From contig JAJYMU010000350.1 of assembly GCA_021786655.1 (NCBI GenBank), positions 1 to 5,050 of the forward strand: DNA of 5,050 bases, written 5' to 3'. This document shows, one piece after another, positions 1-5,050 of this stretch (the first letter of the stretch is position 1; each line of letters opens with the position of its first letter). Source of the stretch: Bacteroidota bacterium (GTDB lineage: Bacteria > Bacteroidota > Ignavibacteria > Ignavibacteriales > Melioribacteraceae). The notes beneath the pieces are model-generated. The model made no database searches, was not told where the DNA came from, and saw nothing but the letters and a program-made list of their open reading frames with translations. A program made the translations under genes and the position numbers.

Positions 1-586
1 CTATCTGATTGTTGAGTTCATTTAACTGATTTTGAATCCGGTCAATATTTTTTTGAATCTTCTTGGCAGCAAAAGAGAGGTCGTACATTTTGCTTTTTAT
101 TTCCGTAAGACGTTTTCTGAAAAATTCCGCCATCTTCTGCAGTTCGGAAATCGATACGCCGATTTTTTCGTTGCCGATGCTCTTGTTCGCCATCAATAAA
201 TCAACTTCGGCGTTCAGCACGCTGTTTTCACTTTGATTCATCGCAAGCGATTTGTTCAACGCTTGCAGAGAATCCTCAAGCAGTTTTATCTGGGGAGTTT
301 TTTCCTGAGATCGCAGAAAATTGAATTGTTGTCCTACCGACATAATAACGGCATCGCCCTTTGCTGAAACGCTAATGCTGTTTTGATCAATACTGGTGGA
401 CAAACCGGTAAAGACAACGTCATTTAATCCTTTGTTAAGTTTTACTTTTGCCGAATAACTTAACTCGGCACCGTGCAAAAAAACTTTAACGCTGTTAAGA
501 CCGGGTTTGATTACTGTTTCATCGCCCGCAAAATTAAGGGACGAAACGAATACCAGCATCACAGATAACAAAAATATCTTTTTCAT
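1..586 (-). CDS. Exported DUF4140/DUF4139 (MuiA-like) family protein, N-terminal part
   Basis: The frame is open for 195 codons from the ATG at 586-584 to the window edge, so the C-terminus is missing. Residues 1-20 form a signal peptide: KK, then a hydrophobic stretch, ending NFA before GDE, so the protein should be exported to the periplasm or cell surface. Residues about 28-128 resemble the DUF4140 N-terminal domain of the mucoidy-inhibitor MuiA family: a beta-rich start with HGAELSYSAKVKLNKGLN, then VVFTGLSTSIDQNSISVSA and a VIMSVG strand. Residues about 95-195 are helical with coiled-coil character, rich in Q, N, K and L. Family members usually continue into a C-terminal DUF4139 domain, which here would lie beyond position 1. 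The molecular function of this family is not established. The start is supported by a GGGGAG Shine-Dalgarno five bases upstream and by the signal peptide beginning at this Met. The gene is divergent from the signalling genes. Confidence 0.8.
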   Translation of the reverse strand, partial: MKKIFLLSVMLVFVSSLNFAGDETVIKPGLNSVKVFLHGAELSYSAKVKLNKGLNDVVFTGLSTSIDQNSISVSAKGDAVIMSVGQQFNFLRSQEKTPQIKLLEDSLQALNKSLAMNQSENSVLNAEVDLLMANKSIGNEKIGVSISELQKMAEFFRKRLTEIKSKMYDLSFAAKKIQKNIDRIQNQLNELNNQI

Positions 587-591
587 TTTAA

Positions 592-597
592 CTCCCC
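592..597 (-). promoter_or_regulatory. Ribosome binding site of the exported MuiA-like gene
   Basis: On the minus strand the sequence reads GGGGAG, followed by TTAAA and then ATG. It is a strong Shine-Dalgarno at five-base spacing and fixes the start at 586. Confidence 0.65.
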
Positions 598-610
598 GCG
601 CTTGTTTGTT

Positions 611-618
611 CAAAGATA
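611..618 (-). promoter_or_regulatory. Candidate Bacteroidota-type -7 promoter element (TATCTTTG)
   Basis: The minus strand reads TATCTTTG, a full match to the TAnnTTTG -7 box used by the primary sigma factor of Bacteroidota and relatives. Nineteen bases further upstream is TTAT (plus 638-641), only a partial match to the TTTG -33 box. The box lies 24 bases upstream of the ATG, which would give a leader of roughly 15-20 bases carrying the GGGGAG site. The position is sensible, but the weak -33 element keeps this a candidate. Confidence 0.4.
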
Positions 619-715
619 GCTAAACTTTTCTTTATACATAAGCCGCCTTTGCCATGTTCCGTTTACCTATTGTCCAGTGATTCGATACAAACAGATTGGG
701 TGGCTTTCAAAAGAG

Positions 716-723
716 AACCGGTT
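716..723. promoter_or_regulatory. Small palindrome AACCGGTT in the divergent intergenic region
   Basis: AACCGGTT is a perfect 8-bp palindrome. It sits inside an imperfect longer dyad (AAAGAGAACC facing GGTTTCTTT, one bulged base) about 75 bp upstream of the kinase start and about 130 bp upstream of the left gene. It could be a regulator half-site pair. It is short and occurs once, so chance is a real alternative. Confidence 0.15.
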
Positions 724-796
724 TCTTTATTTTTTCAGAGTATTTATGAAAGGAATTCCAACCCTGAACTATTCTGATCTTTGATTGAACTGACTT

Positions 797-2296
797 ATGA
801 AAAAATTATTGACCGAATTAATAAAGAAAAATTTCAATGCGCTGCTGGAAAGTTGGGTAATAAAACTATCACCCATTCTTAAGGACAAACTTTTAGACTC
901 GCAAATACAAACGTTCGCGGAAAACAGCATCACCGCTTTCATAGATGTAACGGAAAACAACGACTATCAGCAAGCCGATCAGTATCTTATAGATATCTAT
1001 ACGCTCTTTTCCAAAGCCAATTTAAATCTACTCGAGGTCAGCCAGATTTTCAGTCAAGGGCGATTTGCTCTTATTGAATTAATTGAACGTGAACGTGTTG
1101 ACAGCGCAGATTCAATTATTCTGCTTGGTTTCGCGGACGATTTGATCGAGCAGTTATTCGCGCGTTACGGAATGCTTCATCAAGAAACGAAAATGAAGGA
1201 GTTGATGCGCGACCGCGACCGTCTTTCGTCGAAGCTGGAAATCAATCTGCAATATTTGAAAAACATTCTCCACACTTCGGATTCGGCGATCATGATGGTT
1301 GATAACGATGAAAAGTTCATTGCATGGAACAAAGGTGCGGAACAAATTTTCGGTTACACTGAAAATGAAGTGCTCGGAAAATCCTCATCTCTGTTACTGC
1401 CTAAAGGTGATCAATACGCAAATCAGTTATCCAAGATACAAAGTGAATCGCGAACGGACGGACGTTCGATGATTCTTGATACGGAACGAAAAAGAAAAGA
1501 CGGCGAAATTATCAGCGTTCGTTTAACCGTAACAAGTCTTCAAGACAAGCTCGGCAAGTACGCTGGAAGATCAATAATCATCAACGATTATTCGGAATAC
1601 AAACGCCTTCAGGCACAGATCGATCAATCGGAAAAATTAGCCGTCATCGGACAAATTGCCGCCGGTGTTGCGCATGAAATCGGAAATCCATTGACTTCAA
1701 TTTCCTCTCTGGTTCAAATACTCCAGAGAAGAAGTCAAGATCAGTTTATGAATGAGCAGCTCGCCAATATTAAAGAGAACATAGACCGGATTTCGAAAAT
1801 TGTGCGCGAGCTTGTTGATTTTTCCCGACCGCCAAGTTATGAAACCGAATCTCAGGACATCAGCGACATAATCAAAACTGCGCTTGGAATTGTAAAGTAC
1901 GATAAGCGTGTGCGTCACGTAAATTTTGAAACCGATCTTAAAACCGGTCTGCCGCGTGTAAATGTTGCCGCCGATCAGCTTCTTCAAGTCTTTGTAAACA
2001 TTCTTATCAACGCACTTGATGCAATTGAAGGCAATGGCACGATTGCAATGAAGTCGGACTTTGACAATAGAAACGTTTCAGTTTCAATCTCAGATAACGG
2101 CAGCGGTATGGATGATACGACAGTCGAGAAAATTTTCGATCCTTTCTTTACGACGAAAGAAGTTGGCAGAGGTACGGGACTTGGATTATCGGTCAGTTAC
2201 GGAATCGTTCATCGATTCCACGGTGAAATTAGAGTTAAGAGTAAAATCAATGAAGGAAGCACTTTCACAATAATTCTTCCTATTGCGCAAAATTAG
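797..2296 (+). CDS. Soluble PAS sensor histidine kinase, NtrB/AtoS type, with RsbR-like N-terminal domain
   Basis: This 499-residue protein autophosphorylates on histidine and passes phosphate to a response regulator, here almost certainly the sigma-54 activator 11 bp downstream. No signal peptide or membrane segment is visible, so it is cytoplasmic. Residues 1-125 are all-helical, with ALLESWV early and LNLLEVSQIFSQGRFALIELI later, resembling the RsbRD N-terminal domain of stressosome proteins. A charged coiled-coil linker covers about 125-152. A PAS domain spans about 150-266 (AWNKGAEQIFGYTENEVLGK near 176). The HisKA domain carries the phospho-acceptor His293 in GVAHEIGNPLTS. The ATPase domain has the N box with Asn405, the G1 box DNGSGM at 433-438, the F box FDPFFTTK at 447-454 and the G2 box GRGTGLGL at 457-464. 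All catalytic motifs are intact. The ATG at 797 has no clear Shine-Dalgarno, and an upstream in-frame ATG at 746 is blocked by a TGA at 782. The stimulus is unknown. Confidence 0.93.
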   Translation: MKKLLTELIKKNFNALLESWVIKLSPILKDKLLDSQIQTFAENSITAFIDVTENNDYQQADQYLIDIYTLFSKANLNLLEVSQIFSQGRFALIELIERERVDSADSIILLGFADDLIEQLFARYGMLHQETKMKELMRDRDRLSSKLEINLQYLKNILHTSDSAIMMVDNDEKFIAWNKGAEQIFGYTENEVLGKSSSLLLPKGDQYANQLSKIQSESRTDGRSMILDTERKRKDGEIISVRLTVTSLQDKLGKYAGRSIIINDYSEYKRLQAQIDQSEKLAVIGQIAAGVAHEIGNPLTSISSLVQILQRRSQDQFMNEQLANIKENIDRISKIVRELVDFSRPPSYETESQDISDIIKTALGIVKYDKRVRHVNFETDLKTGLPRVNVAADQLLQVFVNILINALDAIEGNGTIAMKSDFDNRNVSVSISDNGSGMDDTTVEKIFDPFFTTKEVGRGTGLGLSVSYGIVHRFHGEIRVKSKINEGSTFTIILPIAQN

Positions 2297-2298
2297 AC

Positions 2299-2302
2299 GG
2301 AG
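2299..2302 (+). promoter_or_regulatory. Ribosome binding site of the sigma-54 response regulator
   Basis: GGAG lies five bases upstream of the ATG at 2308, just after the kinase stop codon at 2294-2296. It supports this start and translation from a shared kinase-regulator transcript. Confidence 0.7.
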
Positions 2303-2307
2303 AAAAA

Positions 2308-3675
2308 ATGTCTGCAAAAATTTTGATTGTCGATGACGAAAAACCAATCCGGGATTCGCTTAAGATGGTTTTGGATGAAGAAGGATTTTCTACCGAAGTT
2401 GCCGCCGACGGCGAGGAAGCGCTTCAAAAAATTCAAGAAATTAATTTTGATATTGTTGTTACAGATATAAAAATGCCGAAGCTGGACGGTATGCAGCTTC
2501 TGGAATCTGCATCCAAGATTTCTCCCGAGACATTTTTTATTATCATGACGGCATACGCTTCAGTTAAAACCGCTATCGATGCACTCCGTCAGGGCGCGTT
2601 CGATTATCTCATAAAACCGGTAGAGTTTGACGACTTGATTATTCGTATAAAGAGACTGATCAATTACAAACAGATGTCGCTTGAAAATAAAACGTTGCGG
2701 CAAAGAATTTCTTACGATACCGGGTTCACAAATCTTATCGGCAAAAGCGAGCCGATGAAAAAAGTTTTCCAGATAATTCAGCAAGTGGCGCCTACAAACA
2801 GCAATGTTTTAATTTACGGCAAAAGCGGAACTGGAAAAGAGCTTGTCGCCAAAGCGATTCATTTCAACAGCAAGAGAAAGGACAATATTTTTCTTCCGAT
2901 TAATTGCGGCGCAATTTCCGAAAACTTAATCGAAAGCGAATTGTTCGGACATAAAAAGGGATCGTTCACCGGCGCAACCGAAGATAAGCAGGGACTTTTC
3001 AAAGTAGCCGACGGCGGAACACTTTTCTTGGATGAGATCGGCGAGCTGCCGTTAAATTTACAAGTAAAACTTTTGCGTGCAATTGAAGACAAAGAATTTA
3101 TTCCGGTCGGCGGAGTAAAATCCGTGAGCACCAACGTAAGAATAATTGCCGCTACTAATCAGAATTTGTTTGAGAAGACAAAATCCGGAGAATTTAGAGA
3201 AGACCTTTTCTACAGATTGAACGTTGTGGAACTAAAACTCCCCTCGCTGAACGAACGCAAGGAAGATATTCCTCTGCTTATCTCACACTTTTTAGAAATG
3301 TACTGCGGTGAAATGGGTAAAAAAATTCTCGGCGTTACAAACGAAACAATGAAGGTATTAATTTCTCACGACTGGCGCGGCGGTGTAAGAGAATTGGAAA
3401 ACGTTATTGAACGCGCTGTTATTTTTGCCGCCGGAGATTATCTTGTCATCAACGACCTTGCCGAATATGTCCGCGGCAGCGACCAACCCAGCGGTTATCC
3501 CGATTCATTGAAAGACGCATTAAGAAATTTTGAACATGAGCATATATTAAAGACAATAAAAAAGTACGAGTACAACAAAGAAGAAGTCGCAAAAGTATTG
3601 GAGATCGGGCTATCGTCGCTTTACAGAAAAATGGATGAGCTTGGTATCCCGACTAAATTTCCAAAAGACGAGTAA
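2308..3675 (+). CDS. Sigma-54-dependent response regulator, NtrC/AtoC family
   Basis: This 455-residue protein has the full NtrC architecture and normal length. The receiver domain (about 3-120) has the acidic pocket Asp9/Asp10, phospho-acceptor Asp53 in VTDIKMP, the switch Thr81 and Lys103 in the LIKP motif. The AAA+ domain (about 142-375) has Walker A GKSGTGKE at 171-178, the sigma-54-contacting loop GSFTGA at 218-223, Walker B GTLFLDEIGE at 237-246, sensor I ATNQN near 282, arginine-finger candidates Arg297 and Arg303, and sensor II WRGGVRELEN at 356-365. The C-terminus (about 400-443) is a Fis-type helix-turn-helix ending GLSSLYRKMDELGI. When phosphorylated by the adjacent kinase it should form a ring, bind enhancer sites and use ATP to remodel sigma-54 holoenzyme. 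Small departures from consensus are K for E in Walker A, S for A in GAFTGA, and WRGG for WPGN in sensor II. No residue loss suggests inactivity. The regulon is unknown. Confidence 0.95.
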   Translation: MSAKILIVDDEKPIRDSLKMVLDEEGFSTEVAADGEEALQKIQEINFDIVVTDIKMPKLDGMQLLESASKISPETFFIIMTAYASVKTAIDALRQGAFDYLIKPVEFDDLIIRIKRLINYKQMSLENKTLRQRISYDTGFTNLIGKSEPMKKVFQIIQQVAPTNSNVLIYGKSGTGKELVAKAIHFNSKRKDNIFLPINCGAISENLIESELFGHKKGSFTGATEDKQGLFKVADGGTLFLDEIGELPLNLQVKLLRAIEDKEFIPVGGVKSVSTNVRIIAATNQNLFEKTKSGEFREDLFYRLNVVELKLPSLNERKEDIPLLISHFLEMYCGEMGKKILGVTNETMKVLISHDWRGGVRELENVIERAVIFAAGDYLVINDLAEYVRGSDQPSGYPDSLKDALRNFEHEHILKTIKKYEYNKEEVAKVLEIGLSSLYRKMDELGIPTKFPKDE

Positions 3676-3702
3676 TAATTTTCGCGTAAAGCTTTGAAGA
3701 GG

Positions 3703-3718
3703 CGGTGAAGTATTTGCT
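3703..3718 (+). promoter_or_regulatory. Candidate sigma-54 (-24/-12) promoter for the hybrid kinase
   Basis: The sequence CGGTGAAGTATTTGCT has the invariant GG (3704-3705), exactly 10 bases, then GC (3716-3717), and its -12 block TTGCT matches consensus fully. The -24 block is weak: CGGTGA against TGGCAC. It would start transcription near 3729, about 35 bases before the ATG at 3764, and lies just after a gene for a sigma-54 activator. Spacing and context are good, but the weak -24 half means chance cannot be excluded. Confidence 0.35.
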
Positions 3719-3763
3719 GTAATTTCTTATATTTAATTAGTTACTCATAAAACGAAGAACGCA

Positions 3764-5050
3764 ATGAAAAAAAGCGATGTCGATTATTCCGGCTTAAATA
3801 ATTTTTCCGAAGGGATGACGGATATTTTTTTCATTGCCGAAAATTTTGACGGACAAAATAATTTTTTCATTTCGGACTCCATTGAGAAAATTACCGGTTA
3901 CTCCCCTTCTGAAATAGACGCTCTGCCTGAACATCTTTACTCGCTTGCATTTGATGACGACTTGCCAATCATCAAAAAAGCATTGATGGAACTTGAAAAC
4001 AATTCAACCCAGAACGAATCGGAAATTGTGTATCGTATCATTGCCAAGGACGGCAAGATTATCTGGCTTAATGAAGCTGTTTTGGTGAAGAGAGAATTAG
4101 GATCGGAAAAAATTATTGAACAAAAAAGTACCGTGTTGAACATCACGAGACTTAAAAATAAAGAAGCCGAACTTCAGAAGTCCCTTGAATTATTGAAAGA
4201 ACAAAACGTTTCAAAAGATAAATTCATTTCGATAATATCTCACGACCTCCGCGCGCCCTTTACAACCTTGCTGGGATTTTCAGAGATACTTTTAAATGAA
4301 GCTGAGGTTTCCGAAGAAGAAAAGAATGAATATCTGCATTACATTTACGATGCATCAAAGTCTCAACTGAATCTTATCAATTGCCTTTTGGATTGGTCGC
4401 GTCTGCAAACAGGCAGAATCAAAGTAGAACCAGTACGCCTTAATGTAAAGCAGGCGATCTCAAACGCAATAACACCGCTTACAGGCGATGCGATGCGGAA
4501 AAACATTGATATCAAATTGGATATTCCTTCGGATCTGCACATCAATGCGGACGAAAGATTGTTCGGTCAGGCGATTATTAATTTTACCACTAACGCGATT
4601 AAATTTACGCCGGAAGGAAAAGACGTTCACATATCTTCCAGCAGATTTAAGGAAGGAATGATCGAAGTAGTTGTCCGCGACGAAGGTCTTGGTATTTCGG
4701 AAGAGAACCAATCAAAACTTTTTCGGATTGATCAAAAATTTTCGCTCGTTGGAACGAGCGGAGAAAAAGGTAGCGGTCTAGGACTCACATTGGTCAAAGA
4801 GATCGTAGATAAACACGGCGGACAGGTTTGGTTTTATTCGCAGATCGGCGAAGGGAGTGAATTCCATTTCACCGTTCCCGAGGCAAAGAATCTAATTCTT
4901 CTCGTCGAGGATGACGAGGACATACGCAACTCGTATAAAAAAATAATTGAAACCGCACTTCCGAACTTTGATCTGAAATTTGCCGCCAACGGTTACGAAG
5001 CAATTAACATGTACCGCGATCTTCTGCCGACAATTATAATAACAGATCAC
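3764..5050 (+). CDS. Hybrid PAS sensor histidine kinase with C-terminal receiver domain, truncated by the window
   Basis: The frame is open for 429 codons from the ATG at 3764 to the window edge. A PAS_3-like domain covers about 12-127, with IEKITGYSPSEIDALPEHL early and KDGKIIWLNE later. A short coiled coil follows, then HisKA with phospho-acceptor His160 in ISHDLRAPF. The ATPase domain (about 260-370) has Asn277 in NFTTNAIKF, the G1 box DEGLGI at 306-311, an atypical lid LFRIDQKF at 319-326 in place of the FxPF motif, and G2 box GSGLGL at 336-341. A receiver starts at about 376, with the acidic cluster EDDED at 382-386 and likely phospho-acceptor Asp428, the second-to-last codon in view. 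There is no signal peptide or membrane segment, so it should be cytosolic. Phosphate would go from His160 to its own receiver or onward through a relay. Any output domain beyond the receiver is out of sight. The start has only a weak GAAGAA ribosome site. Confidence 0.93.
   Translation, partial: MKKSDVDYSGLNNFSEGMTDIFFIAENFDGQNNFFISDSIEKITGYSPSEIDALPEHLYSLAFDDDLPIIKKALMELENNSTQNESEIVYRIIAKDGKIIWLNEAVLVKRELGSEKIIEQKSTVLNITRLKNKEAELQKSLELLKEQNVSKDKFISIISHDLRAPFTTLLGFSEILLNEAEVSEEEKNEYLHYIYDASKSQLNLINCLLDWSRLQTGRIKVEPVRLNVKQAISNAITPLTGDAMRKNIDIKLDIPSDLHINADERLFGQAIINFTTNAIKFTPEGKDVHISSSRFKEGMIEVVVRDEGLGISEENQSKLFRIDQKFSLVGTSGEKGSGLGLTLVKEIVDKHGGQVWFYSQIGEGSEFHFTVPEAKNLILLVEDDEDIRNSYKKIIETALPNFDLKFAANGYEAINMYRDLLPTIIITDH

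Noticed and set aside
633..639. TATACAT as a -10 box for plus-strand transcription toward the kinase
   Set aside because: No matching -35 element lies at suitable spacing, and it is about 160 bp from the kinase start.
711..733. Intrinsic terminator formed by the AACCGGTT dyad and following T-rich tract
   Set aside because: The palindrome has no loop, the stem is short and bulged, the T-run is interrupted, and no plus-strand gene lies upstream for it to terminate.
1697..1987. Minus-strand open frame of 96 codons inside the histidine kinase gene
   Set aside because: It lies wholly within a well-supported kinase domain on the other strand, has no family-like sequence and no ribosome site context. 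The other antisense frames within the three plus-strand signalling genes were rejected for the same reason.
2061..2273. Plus-strand out-of-frame 70-codon frame
   Set aside because: It overlaps the ATPase motifs of the kinase in another frame and shows no recognisable protein features.
3676..3763. Terminator after the response regulator gene
   Set aside because: The gap has only the 8-bp palindrome AAAGCTTT (3688-3695) and no GC-rich stem followed by a T-run, so no terminator can be supported.

Overview
The window looks like chromosomal DNA from a bacterium of the Bacteroidota/Chlorobiota side, possibly Ignavibacteria-like. This is an inference. It rests on the moderately AT-rich composition, a TAnnTTTG-type promoter box upstream of the left gene, and a hybrid histidine kinase whose ATP-lid region (LFRIDQKFS...GEKGSGLGL) is of the style common in that group. 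No mobile element, RNA gene, CRISPR array or repeat family was seen.

Layout: (1) 1-586, minus strand, the N-terminal part of an exported protein of the DUF4140/DUF4139 (MuiA-like) family, running off the left edge. (2) 587-796, a divergent intergenic region with a plausible promoter for the left gene and a small palindrome. (3) 797-2296, plus strand, a soluble PAS histidine kinase of the NtrB/AtoS type with an all-helical N-terminal domain that resembles the RsbR N-terminal domain. (4) 2308-3675, plus strand, 11 bp later, an NtrC-type sigma-54 response regulator (receiver, AAA+, Fis HTH). (5) 3676-3763, a short gap holding a sequence with sigma-54 -24/-12 spacing. (6) 3764 to the right edge, plus strand, a second soluble kinase of hybrid type (PAS, HisKA, HATPase, receiver), cut off by the window just after its phospho-acceptor aspartate.

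The kinase at 797 and the regulator at 2308 are almost certainly a cognate pair. The kinase would sense a cytoplasmic cue through its N-terminal and PAS domains and phosphorylate Asp53 of the regulator, which would then open sigma-54 promoters. A candidate sigma-54 promoter lies directly between the regulator and the hybrid kinase. This suggests, but does not prove, that the first two-component system switches on the second kinase. The left gene is transcribed away from these genes and has no evident functional link beyond shared intergenic DNA.
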